Program-made: the position numbers and the translations under genes
Notes under the pieces: generated by a model
What the model was told of the DNA's origin: nothing
The model's database searches: none
What the model saw: only the letters and a program-made list of their open reading frames with translations
Shown here: in pieces, positions 23,201 to 33,883 of the stretch
How positions within the stretch are numbered: position 1 is the first letter of the stretch
Layout of the letters: each line of letters begins with the position of its first letter
From: Canna indica
Taxonomy: Eukaryota > Streptophyta > Magnoliopsida > Zingiberales > Cannaceae
DNA: 64,000 bases
NCBI GenBank assembly: GCA_034359265.1
Contig: CP136890.1
Coordinates: 79,013,501-79,077,500 of the forward strand
Reading direction: 5' to 3'

Positions 23201-25797
23201 TCAGTTCTTTCACTAGGTGAAGTATTATCTCTTTCTACTGACACAAGAGTCCAGGACTTTGTAAGAATGCTTTATGCTATTATGTTTAAGATCTATTCTG
23301 AGGAGCATTACCGATTTAGGATGTTAAAGGGGCTTGTAGAACGTGCAACAAATATGACAAATAGTTGCCGTGTAGTTGATATAGATATGGATGTTTTGGT
23401 ATTTCTTGTTAGGGAGGAAGATGGAATAGCTAGACCAGTTTTGAGTATGTTGCGTGAGGTTGTACAAGTTGCCCAAGTGGATCGTGCAAATCTTTGGCAC
23501 CAGATATGTGCTGTTGAAGATGAAAATATTCGTTTTCGGGAGGAAAGACAAGAGGAGAGTGCTAATTTTGCTAATGAAAAAGCTTCTTTGTCTCGAAGAC
23601 TAAATGAATCTGAGGCAACCACAAACCGTCTCAAGGTTAGTCCTGTTGGAGTTGCTGGACTATGTTAATTTATAGCAAAATATATGTGCCCACTAATTAT
23701 TTTGTTGGTTATTCTTCAACTACAGGCCGAATTAAAAGCTGAGATGGAGCGATTTGCTCGGGAAAAGAAGGAACTGACTGAGCAGATGTCGGAAGTTGAG
23801 AATCAGTTGGAATGGCTTCGATCAGAGAAAGATGAGGAAATTGCAAAGCTCTCTGCTGATAGGAGAGTTCTTCAGGACCGCCTTCATGATGCAGAGACAC
23901 AACTATCACAGTTGAAAACTAGGAAGCGTGATGAGTTAAAGGTAACATAAATGCTTGATTGAAATATAATGTTTATATTTTTTTTTAAAATAAATACTTC
24001 ATGATTTTAGCTTGTCCTCTAAAACATTAAAAGGTCTTTTACAAATTAGTTTTGAAGTATTTTATTTTCCAATTTTATGAATCAACATATCCATTCACAG
24101 GTAAATTTACAGCAATTCTGTAACATTGATTGGGCATGTTTTAGATATTATCTTTTTTCTAATCCAAAGATCTAATGATTTTGAAGAACAAGCAAAGCTC
24201 AAATAATTAATTTTAACTTTTATCCAAGCTCAAGTTTGGCTCAACTAGAGTGTAGTTTAGCATAATTGGTGTGGCTTATAAATGGATGCTTCTTTTGAAC
24301 TAGCGATATGGGATTGAAGTTTAAGCTTACATAAGAGTCGTAAACCAACAAAGCCTATATTACCTATTAACAAAGATTGGTACTAAATTTCTTCCTTTTT
24401 TTCTCTTCTTTTGCCTCCTTTAAGATTTCTCTAGTTCTCCTCTGTTACACCTTTATCTTTTATCACTCATAGTATTCTCCATCTTGACTAGTTCTTAACT
24501 ATCTTAGATATTTAAGTAAAAATAAGTTGTTCGGATTACTTGTACATTTCATATGTAATTTATAATTTTTAGAAGTTTTTAAAAGTTTTTAGATTTTTTC
24601 AATTATCATTATAATATATAATTTAAAATGTATTTTAATAAACATGTTGATCCACCACCATTGGTCACTTGGGGCTCACCCTGTTTGATACTCTGATTGG
24701 CTTTTTATAACTATGTAGTAGTGGCTTTAGTTGAGTTGCTATTATGTCAATCAAGAATTAGGCAATTCTTTCTAAATAAATAAAAGTGGTAGTGGATGGA
24801 ACTGTATATTTTTTATGCTTTTGAGCGGCATATATTAAATTTGCAATTGACGAGATATAAGCTAACATAACTGCTTACTGTTCTTGATTTCTTCGTGGTA
24901 GCTTTCTTTTTATGTACCAACCTTATGATGTTTTTATTATTTTAGAATCTCAGATCCTTCATATTATCTGAAAACTTACTCCAGTTATGAGTCACAGGTG
25001 AAATGGATTTTGTGTTGGATTACAATGCATAGTTATGTAAACCAGATTTCACCATTTTGCGTACCTAACAATACTCCATTTAACATCTGTTTGTAACAGA
25101 AAACAAACCAATGTTTTCGGTTGTGGAACATATTAGACAAACCAAGTCCTGAGGAATCACATGATATAGACCTGTCTTTAAAAGGGCAGTTTTGCATAAT
25201 TTACTAATTGATTTAATTCCATTATGTTCTAATTGTTATTAATTTAAGTAATTCATCATTTGCCCACATTTCCTCATAAGAACTAATCCACATATGTTGT
25301 TAGCTGTTATGCACATGCAATTAGTGTCAAAAAATAATTTGACCTTATAATTGATGCAGAAAGTAGTCAAGGAGAAGAATGCCCTGGCTGAAAGATTGAA
25401 AAGTGCAGAAGCTGCAAGGAGAAGATTTGATGAAGAATTAAAGCGATATGCCACAGAGACAGTGACTAGAGAGGAAGTCAGGCAGTCACTTGAAGATGAA
25501 GTGCGGAGATTAACACAAACTGTTGGACAAACTGAGGGAGAAAAAAGGGAGAAGGAAGAGCAGGTTGCTCGTTGTGAAGCATATATTGATGGAATGGAAG
25601 CAAAGTTGCAAACATGCCAGGTTCTTTCGTTGTCTTCATTTATTAGTATGAATCTGGGTTATAGTCCTTATTTGCAGTATAATATTTGTGACTTGATGTG
25701 TTCTGGCCTATCTTCATACAAAGTTGCCACATCATAAGTGACCATAGTTAAATCTATTAGTATATGCCATATATATATATATACATATATACATCTA

Positions 25798-25847
<50 letters not shown>

Positions 25848-25865
25848 TACATCTATATATATACA

Positions 25866-25927
<62 letters not shown>

Positions 25928-27713
25928 TAGCTTTATTATAGTGGTTGATGTGGCGACTTGGTTTAAATTATTTAGTATGTCAATCATTATTTTAAATATC
26001 GTATTGTACTGCCTGGTATGTCGGTATTTATCGATTTTTTTGAAAAATCAATATCAGTACACTCCGTACCAATGTGTACCGAAGGTACCAGGCGGTACAC
26101 TGAGCTTGTACCACTTGGTGCTACTCGGTGTCGGGCCTGTACCGCCCACTACCCTATCTATACTAGTTTTGAGGTTCTAAGTAGATTATGTGAGTTTTGG
26201 AGCTTAAAATCATGTTTTAAAGTTTAAAACTATGTTTTGGATATTACATTCGAAAAAAAAAAAAACAAAAAGAATAAAAATCTGGAGACTGGGATGGTAC
26301 CAGCCTGTCTATATCGCCCCGTACTAACTGTCGGTACGGTACTGTACCGGTACGAGATTTTATCCATGATGTCAACTCACCTAGATAGTATCCACTAAGA
26401 TTTAGCATGCCTATAGGAAATATAACGGGATAGAGTTGGAAAAAAAAGGTGAAGTATAATATATATTTGTTATTAACCATCTAATGAATAACAAACCTGT
26501 GTTATGAACCAATTTTCTATTTGTAGATTTTGAGCCATTATGTGAAACATGGAAGAGTGGTGGTTGTTAAATTTGATTGACCGACCAACTTTCCTAAAAG
26601 CTTAAGATGTTAGGAAAGAGATCAATCTATGCATTTATATTCTTAACACTCCCCTTCACTTGTGATCGGGTGAACTTGAGGAGATCCAAGCCCTACAAGT
26701 GGATTGACTTAATTGAGGTAGGAGATTTTTTTTAATGTTGACGTTAGGAGGATTGGATCTGAGGACCTTTGCTCTCATACCATATTAAATTTGATTGGCT
26801 CATCAACTTTCCTAAAAGCTTAAGCTGTTAGGAAAGAGACCAATCTATGCATTTATATTCTTAACGGTTGTGATGGTAAAACATACCAGTTTGGAAACTT
26901 AAGGGCTTCCAATATATAATGCCTTCTCAAAACTGGAATGCTGACAATGACTTGTATGAATTAGTCATGTTATTGTCATTAGCAACACCAGCATCCTTGG
27001 ATTTCTGTGATAATGACAATATCATTTTTGTCCACATTTGATCTGATACCTTGACGAACTACTTTTTTTGCCGTTAGAGCCTTTACATGTTAAAGGGCTT
27101 AAGAAAATAATTTAATTATTACATTTCTTTATCAATGATCATGGAGTATCCAGAGAGGTAACATTGCTTATGATTTATGAATTTTTGTGGTTAAACTCAT
27201 ATTTCCTGTACATAGTAATTTATTTTATACCCACAAATTGCTTTTATAAATTATAATTAACTGAACACATTTCTAGGGCTATCACATGAACTCTGAAACA
27301 ATGGCCTCAAAATAATATTTATGCTAACAATTTCAAAATATTTTCTTCTGAGTCTCATCCTCTTTTCTGTTTGGCAGCAATATATACATACACTTGAAGC
27401 ATCACTCCAAGAAGAAATGGCACGCCATGCGCCACTTTATGGCGCAGGCCTGGAAGCTTTGTCAATGAAAGAGCTTGACACAATTGCCCGCATCCATGAA
27501 GATGGACTCAGGCAGATCCATGCAATTCAGCAGATTAAAAATAGTAGCAATGCTCTGGTGGGTGGGCATTCACTTGCACAAGTTCATGGTCTGTATACTA
27601 CCGTTCCACCAATGCCTGTTGGCATGCCTCCATCTATAATCCCAAATGGAGCCGGAATCCATGGTAATGGGCATATGAATGGTGCTGTGGGGCCCTGGTT
27701 TAGCCCCACCTAA
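17280..27713 (+). CDS. Four-MATH-domain (TRAF-like) protein with C-terminal coiled coil, At2g25320 type
   Basis: Ten exons join in frame: 17280-18660, 19137-19616, 19713-20014, 21181-21915, 21998-22276, 22447-22608, 22703-23635, 23726-23941, 25360-25620, 27378-27713. All introns are GT-AG and the product is 1694 residues, close to the 1.67-kb-codon family size. A Ser/Ala/Gly-rich N-terminus precedes MATH domains at about residues 74-216, 235-385, 410-560 and 590-720 (each with a [15 protein letters not shown] start and a [18 protein letters not shown] end). An acidic linker and a helical middle region follow, then a Lys/Glu-rich coiled coil (about 1385-1583, exons 7-9) and a Gly/Pro/Met-rich tail. 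MATH domains bind partner proteins. Arabidopsis relatives with one MATH domain (MUSE13/14) assist SCF-dependent turnover of immune receptors, but the role of this four-domain class is not something I can state. Exon 1 is very GC-rich. The start was chosen as the first ATG opening a continuous frame. Confidence 0.93.
21108..21173 (+). repeat. Perfect 33-bp tandem duplication beside a 3' splice site
   Basis: Two identical copies (21108-21140 and 21141-21173) of a unit starting TTGTGTATGCATCCTTAGG end seven bases before exon 4 of the MATH gene. The duplication doubles the T-rich tract that should serve the acceptor at 21179-21180. Confidence 0.9.
25765..25924. repeat. (TA)n microsatellite with CATATATA interruptions
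   Basis: About 160 bases of TA repeat with periodic C substitutions lie in intron 9 of the MATH gene. Apparent long frames of Ile/Tyr repeats here are artefacts of the repeat. Confidence 0.97.
25990..26365. repeat. GTAC-rich repeat in intron 9
   Basis: Roughly fourteen GTAC tetramers fall in two clusters (26015-26155 and 26295-26355), including GAAGGTACCAGGCGGTACAC and CGGTACGGTACTGTACCGG. A poly-A tract separates them. The clusters look like degenerate inverted halves of one repeat. Similar GGTACC-dense repeats occur in other monocot introns, in my recollection. I found no clean ends. Confidence 0.5.
26567..26865 (-). mobile_element. TRIM retrotransposon (terminal-repeat in miniature), antisense in intron 9
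   Basis: Two 81-bp direct repeats (26567-26647 and 26785-26865), starting TTAAATTTGATTG and ending TTATATTCTTAAC, flank about 137 bases. On the minus strand TGGTATGAGAGC (26782-26771) sits directly after the upstream copy and matches the initiator-Met primer-binding site at 11 of 12 positions. The pentamer GGTTG abuts both ends (26562-26566, 26866-26870). It has no coding capacity, as is normal for TRIMs. Canonical TG/CA ends are visible only around the first copy and would overlap the pentamer, so the exact ends are uncertain by two bases. Confidence 0.82.
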
Positions 27714-28293
27714 GAAGCAAAATTTTATATGTTTCTGTACGAGCAATGATGTTGTTCTCAAAGCCGTGTTCTACTAGCTCTCAAGTAATTGGTATGATAG
27801 CCTTTCTTACTCAAGTCTCCCCATTTTACCTTTTCATTTGAACTGGTAGAACTATCGGATCATACCTGATATCAGAAAGTGTTGTCTTGTATAAATAAGA
27901 GAAGAAAAGTATACTCTACGAAAATAGTTTGTAATAATTGGGAAGTAAAAGAAAAATCCGATGGCCCTAGCAGTTGCAAATGAAATATTTTTGTGCGATT
28001 GGTACCAGTTTTTTGGTTACCTGTCTAGCTCTTTGTAACTCCAAAGTAACATCCCATTTTGTTTAGTTGGGTTCATCCTACTTCAGCTGCAAAGTCTCAT
28101 CCACTGATTCTATGTTATGTTGTATTGGTTATACATTTAATAGGGCTTTACACACTAGCAATTAAATGAACACTGTTCTGTGGAAAACCATGTGTTGAAA
28201 TGACTCGATTACTTCTGTGAAATTAGACAGCTCATTTTTCTTCATTTATTTTTTTGAATAATTGCAGTTTGTGGTAAGTCATGAAAAATGCTA
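27714..28293 (+). other. 3' untranslated and downstream region of the MATH gene
   Basis: No reading frame is supported. AATAAG-like and TATAAATAAGAG motifs near 27890 are candidate polyadenylation signals. Nothing else is seen. Confidence 0.4.
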
Positions 28294-28535
28294 ATAACAA
28301 ACGGTTGTACAGAGTTGGGTTGGTCATGTAATGCTGGTGTTTTTTGTGTCAAAATATGGCGGAAAAGTGGAGTTCAATTATGAAGTGATCGATATACATT
28401 TACATGGAGAATCATAACAAACGGGTGTATAGAGTTGGGTTGGTCATGTAATGCTGGTGTCTTTTGTGGCAAAATATGCGGTAAAGTGGACTTCAATTAT
28501 GAAGTAATCGATATACATTACTTGGAGAATCATAA
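28294..28535 (+). repeat. Tandem duplication, unit about 120 bp
   Basis: Two copies of a block beginning AACAAACGGTTGTACAGAG and ending ACATGGAGAATCATAA lie head to tail (break near 28415) with about 10 percent divergence and small indels. It is non-coding. Confidence 0.9.
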
Positions 28536-29410
28536 TGCACAGGGCCATTTGCTGCAAGCCTGCAATGTTGTTGAATAAGGTGGCAATTTACGATGTTATC
28601 CTTTATATTCACTCTGTAGTCTGTATGATGATCATTACTTAGAAATCTAGCATAACTTGATTGTTATGTGGCTATTAGAATCTATGGATCTGAAACTAGA
28701 TTGAGATAGAATCTATCATCTCGGTTGATTGCTTTCAAGAGATAACTGTCCAGAAAATATATGTCATGAGTCATGTCATTGCCAAAGTAATTGACCAAAT
28801 AAAGCCTTTAGCTGGGCCGGGTCATGTTAGGTCTATACAAGAACACAGGAAAACCATGCTATCAAACTTAGATCGGCTTCGATTTTTTGTTGGATCACGA
28901 TTGTTGGATTTGGTCGATGAAACCCGATTCAGTGTCGGATCTAAAAGGTTCGAGAAATAAAATTCTTGATCACAGTTAATTTGATTTTCTTTAGCTTTTG
29001 GTATTTTTGACAAAAGATCAGTCCCACTAAGATTAAGCAGTAGATATATACCGTGTGGTAACAATTTTTTCTTGCACTCCTGAGAAAAATATTCTTACAT
29101 CGGACAATGAACATGACAGAAGACAGTATACAAAGCTGTCCTTTCCTTATCGCCACCCCAACACAGTAACCCACTGTACACACACCCTCCCAAGTCCCAA
29201 ACATTACCATCAAAATTATTTCAAAAATCAAATAAACAATGTTCTATTAATTATGACATCATTTTGAAGTAATCATGTCCCGAATCCGTCAGCCCGTGAC
29301 TGGATGGATTCAAGACTACAAGAAGGAACTGTGGTCAAATGATGTTCTGTCTGTGTCTCTCTCACTCTCATAATTAACTCAGCTGAGAGCTCATTGACTC
29401 ACCTAACTCG
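28536..29410. other. Intergenic region, upstream of the eight-cysteine gene
   Basis: No gene is supported. A small frame at 28766-28960 has no recognisable product. The last 80 bases are CT-rich, as expected for a plant 5' leader. No clear TATA box stands out. Confidence 0.35.
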
Positions 29411-29797
29411 ATGGCCATGGAGAAGAGAAAGCTTCGTGCACTCGTGTTGTTCATCTCCTCCGTCCTTTGCAGCGCCGCCGCGGTACCATCATGCGCTACT
29501 CCGAGGCCTAGCATTCCCAAGACCGCGCCTCCCAACCCCTTCTGCCCGCGGGACACCGTCAAACTAGGCGTGTGCATGGACATCCTCGGCGACATCGGCG
29601 GCCTGATCATCGGCGCGCCGCCGCGGACCAAGTGCTGCGCGCTCCTCGAGGGCCTCACCGACGCCGAGGCGGCGCTCTGCCTTTGCACCACAATCAAGGA
29701 GAGCGTGCTCGGCATCACCACCGAGTGGTCGGTGGCGCTCAGCGTCTTGGTCAGCGCGTGCAAGAAGGATATCCCCGATGGCTTCAAGTGCGTGTAG
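29411..29797 (+). CDS. Secreted eight-cysteine-motif protein (lipid-transfer/HyPRP-like)
   Basis: This intronless 128-residue protein starts with a hydrophobic signal peptide (about residues 1-25, LVLFISSVLCSAAA). A short Pro-rich linker (PRPSIPKTAPPNP) precedes an eight-cysteine fold with Cys at 45, 55, 75, 76, 90, 92, 117 and 127, i.e. C-C-CC-CxC-C-C spacing. This matches the plant AAI/LTSS superfamily, in particular short hybrid proline-rich proteins such as the pEARLI1/ELP type, which act at the cell wall or bind lipids. The Pro-rich part is short and lacks long repeats. Ligand and site of expression are not visible. Codon use is strongly GC-rich, as in many monocot single-exon genes. The ATG at 29411 and the one six bases later are both possible starts. 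Confidence 0.9.
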   Translation: MAMEKRKLRALVLFISSVLCSAAAVPSCATPRPSIPKTAPPNPFCPRDTVKLGVCMDILGDIGGLIIGAPPRTKCCALLEGLTDAEAALCLCTTIKESVLGITTEWSVALSVLVSACKKDIPDGFKCV

Positions 29798-31274
29798 TGT
29801 AGAGATCATCCAGCTTGTTGTGCTTTGATTAATTAATTATGCAGTACTTAATTATCTGTGTATTTTAATTTGTTTTTTATGGTAATTAATTAATTGTGTG
29901 TTGCCTTTAACTTCATGTCAGTGGAGTTTAATTTGTATCTTCTGATCTATGAGAATTAATTCAGGTGTGTGTAGAGACTGTGCAATTAAGATAATTTGGA
30001 CCCTTGTTTGACTTTTATAATTTAGGAGTAATTGCGAAATTTTATTTAATAATTTTTACATGGAGAGTAACTTTTAGCACAAACTTGTAATTCTCTTAGA
30101 TTAATTTTTCATACTTATTTTTCAAAAAGTACCAGGTAAGTGTTTAGTTAATAAAAAATTAATTCATTGAAAATATAATTTTCCATGAACTAACTTTCCA
30201 GGATCAACATGAGTAATTCTAGCGGAGTACACATTCAATATACCAATTTTTTTATATAATAATATTTTATTTTGTTTCATATATATATATATATAAGTAT
30301 ATATGGAAAATTATTTTTTAAAATTAATATTTTAGCATATATATATATATAAATATAACATAACACCATTTTCCCTATATAATTAATAATAATATTTTAT
30401 TTTGTTTCCGGTGTATATATATATATATATATATCAAAGTATATATGAAAATTAAAATTAATATTTTAGCATATATATGTAATACCATTTTCCCTACATA
30501 ATTAATGTAATATATAATTTATTAAATATAAATTTTTTATTTATAATTAATATGAAAAACTACATATTTTATCTTGAAAGTAAATTAAAATAAAATAAAT
30601 AGGTCAACAATTCATAAATTGTCTAATATCAAAATATTGACAACATAACGTATAAATTTAGTATTGAATGCAAATATGAAGATAAATTTTATATTTTTAT
30701 TTCGAATACAATCCAGGAAGTACAACTTACTTAGGTCTCCCTAGGTAAGTTCCTACGTTTTGCTTGAAGTTATACTTCTTGCAAAATGCGAAAAATGTAT
30801 CAACCAAATAAATTAATGTCTCTTTTGACTACTTCTTAGCAAGTACAATTTTCTCGAATAAGTTGTGTCAAACAAATCAGGCCTGAGATTAAATGTCTCG
30901 CTACATTTGCGTTTAACTTATCTTGTCTTATTTCGCGTCAAAAACCTCCATTGTGTTATACTAAAATTATTATTTGTTGGGTCGACGAGCATCAGATGAG
31001 CAACAAAATTTCACGCAACGAAAAAGTAAAACTGATCCTCTACCCAAGCGGATCCATGCATCTCGATTAAATCAATACAAGTTATGTGATTATACTTTTG
31101 TAGATCGAGCTCCGTGTTTAGCTCCGCAAATCCAAGATCTCGATCTTGCTTTGGATCCTAGGCAATGACGAACACCCTTTATAGTTAGCACACAAACGAA
31201 CATGATGAATTGGGCGGCTTCCGAGTGCTAGCCCAGCTATCTCGAAACTCCTGATCTAGATTGTTGGCCTAAGA
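29798..31274. other. AT-rich intergenic region with small repeats
   Basis: A degenerate tandem duplication occupies 30255-30505. The stretch 30960-31270 has an open frame (30974-31168) that resembles degraded retroelement flanking sequence (ASDEQQNFTQRKS) but cannot be assigned. I see no host gene. Confidence 0.4.
30255..30505 (+). repeat. AT-rich tandem duplication, unit about 130 bp
   Basis: Two copies of a block (ATAATATTTTATTTTGTTTC, a TA run, AAAATTAATATTTTAGCATA, then CACCATTTTCCCTA) lie side by side. The copies differ in the length of TA runs. Confidence 0.75.
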
Positions 31275-32870
31275 TGTCGCGCCCTGGCCCCGGGCCCGAG
31301 ACGCGACAGCGACCCGAACACCGCACAGCGGAAGGAAAAGCCACGAATCATCACATATAATAAAACAATAACATAAAAACCAATAACTACAATTCATAAG
31401 TCTGATCAAATACAATATTTAACGAAATATAAAATTACAACCCCAAAATAACAATATCAAAGCCGAGCTATAGACAACAAACCAAACCAAAATACAAAAG
31501 CAGTCGCCATCAGAGCTCCACATCTACGACTGACTACTAGCTGTCTAAAAATTATCTACACCTCGATCTACAGATCGACCGCTCACCCCTGCAAGTCTGA
31601 AGCAAAAACAACGGAGATCAGCGAATGCTGAGTAGGAGAATCACAATATGATCAACAAGTATCAAGTGTCAACTCGACAATGAATAACAACATGGCCTAA
31701 GATGCAGTCAAAGGTGATGAACACAACAAATACACCTCACCTACTCCTAAACAACATCAACTGAATCATCAAGCGTGTGGACCATTGGGTAAAAACCCCA
31801 CACTCTACCACCCGTAGAGTGGCATCAACTGTCCGCTCCAACGGTGACGCGACTACCCCCACCAAGCAGGTAGCCCGACGGGCGTCGTATCCGACATCCG
31901 CACACCCGAAGGTGCCCAAAGTGACTAGTCAATATCCATACTCTCACCCATGTCTGGAGGGTATCACAATAAAATGGTCCTGGACCGAAGTCCTCTCCGA
32001 GGTCGTAGCCTCCAGATCGACAGCAACCATGCAACTCGACTCCAAGAGTACAACAAGGTATATCACCATGATCAACAACATAGCAACAACTCCAAGTGAT
32101 TATGACATGATCAACATGCTACTAATATAACATCATCATGATCAACAATATAATAATTCCAAGTGATTATGACATGATCAACGGGATAATAACATGCTCA
32201 ACAAATAAACAACACCAATAAGCAACAATAAAATGCAACACATGCAATTTCTCTACATGGCATGTCCAATAATAATGTGCAACAGGAGTTCAATAAATTT
32301 CAGGAAGCAAAGCAAACAATGGAAGCAAAGATATTTCCGTAATTTATCTCCGACGATAAATCAACAACAGACTTGCAGGCTCAACTCATGCTCAACCCAC
32401 TCTCCAAACACCCATGATCAACCAACTCTCCAAACCACAATTATTTCACACCGATCAATCAACTAACTTCTCAGACTAATAATTTACTAATTTTTTAAAC
32501 ACCTCGACAACCTCAACCACTAACCAACTGAAAGAATATCCTAACAATATTTTCTCGGAAAACCAACCCCACCATTGCGTTCAGCACGCGAAAATAATCA
32601 AGATTTCTATTCACCTAAACTTCAACCGACAACTCGGGGCCCACCAACTAAATTAATTTTAAATACAACTATATCACTAACTTACTAAACAATATCAATA
32701 CTGAAATATATCAAAATCATATCAAATGATCTCCAATCTGAAATCCGACACCACCATCGCGTTCAACACTCGAAAATCTACAACTTTGGTATTCATCTCA
32801 ACTCAATCCGACGACTATACGATCAACTATAAAATTACCCTAATAATTCATAAATCAATCTAATTTCATA
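31275..32870 (-). mobile_element. Gypsy-type LTR remnant, minus orientation
   Basis: The left edge TGTCGCGCCCTGGCC reads on the minus strand as an LTR end, GGCCAGGGCGCGACA. Minus-strand blocks such as AGCATTCGCTGATCTCC followed by CAGACTTGCAGGGGTGAGC, and CCCGAGTTGTCGGTTGAAG further on, are typical of U5/R and U3 parts of plant Gypsy LTRs. No internal coding region adjoins it, so it may be a solo or truncated LTR. The far end is uncertain; the GC-rich CT-repeat block to 33390 may belong to it. Confidence 0.5.
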
Positions 32871-32879
32871 TGATATAGC

Positions 32880-33073
32880 TCTATTCTCTAAAACACTGTT
32901 TATCCCACCCACTCGTCTCCCTCTCCCCTCACCCCCCGCCCCTGCGCCCGACGCCACCTCCCTGCTCTGCTCGAACCCACGCCGACCGACCTCCCGGACG
33001 CCGACGATCACCCCGACGGTCTCGCCGGCCTCGCCGGGCCTCTCCCGCGGCTCCCGGCGTTGGCGGGACAACC

Positions 33074-33139
<66 letters not shown>

Positions 33140-33390
33140 CTTCTTCTTCTTCTTCTTCTCCCAATCTCCCTCTTCTCCTCCGATTACCCGCAGACCCATC
33201 TCCTCCTCTCGGCCAGTCGCTTACCCGTCGCCGACCGGCGACTCCATGACCCGCGCCCTCTCCTCGACCTCCGCGACCGATCCAACCCACCTCCCACTGA
33301 ATGGTGGCCGCCAGCCTGCGCGCGACATGGCCGCCCGCGGCTTGGCCGATCGCCACCATTCGGGCTCGGCTGATCCTCGCCTCATCGACG
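32880..33390. other. GC-rich block with CT microsatellite
   Basis: This GC-rich, CT-dominated stretch carries a (CT)n run at 33075-33136 followed by a CTT tract. Frames of over 100 codons occur on both strands but consist of simple repeat and Arg/Pro/Ser-rich sequence without a known domain. It abuts the truncated Copia LTR at about 33391. Confidence 0.5.
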
Positions 33391-33816
33391 TCTTAAACCT
33401 ACCGTTGTAAACGTAGTTTACTAGGATTAGTTGAGTTGTTCCTTAGAGTTGAGGTGAAAGAGTGCTCTCGGTAAAAAGGCAGAGACTTTCGGGTGTGAAG
33501 GTGCCTTAGGTTGAGAGTGAGACTCTTCGGGTCAAAGTCCTCTGTGTAATGGAATCAATTTAATCTAGTAAACTTAGTTGGGAAATCCTAAGCGGGGTGC
33601 TTAGGTAGTGGAGTAGGCATTGGGGCCGAACCACTATAAATTATTGTGTTAGCATTGATATTCTGTTTATGTTTATTGATTCATATTTATTACTTCCGCT
33701 TGCTATTAATATCGTGCTTAGACTAACTAATCGAAAAATGATTAAAACCAAAATTATGCAACAGGTTTTAGATAACACACTATTCACCCCCCTCTAGTGT
33801 GTCATTTCACCCAATA
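33391..33816 (+). mobile_element. Truncated 5' LTR of the Copia element
   Basis: It aligns with the last 425 bases of the 3' LTR (from about 39066), for example GTAAACGTAGTTTACTAGG, AGTGCTCTCGGTAA and TTCCGCTTGCTATTAATAT. Dozens of substitutions separate the two, so the insertion is not recent. It ends CCAATA where the 3' copy ends CCAACA. Confidence 0.92.
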
Positions 33817-33818
33817 AT

Positions 33819-33830
33819 TGGTATCAGAGC
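33819..33830 (+). other. Primer-binding site for initiator Met tRNA
   Basis: TGGTATCAGAGC begins two bases after the 5' LTR end. It is the standard plant LTR-retrotransposon primer site. Confidence 0.95.
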
Positions 33831-33883
33831 TGGTCGTAGATTGAGATTTCACCATCTCCTCTATATCGTCTCTCGATCTTAAA

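Noticed and set aside
25738..25926. Open frames of Ile/Tyr/His repeats
   Set aside because: They are translations of a (TA)n microsatellite in an intron.
31777..32130. 117-codon frame (MDHWVKTPH start)
   Set aside because: It lies across the opposite-strand Gypsy-type LTR and has no recognised domain.
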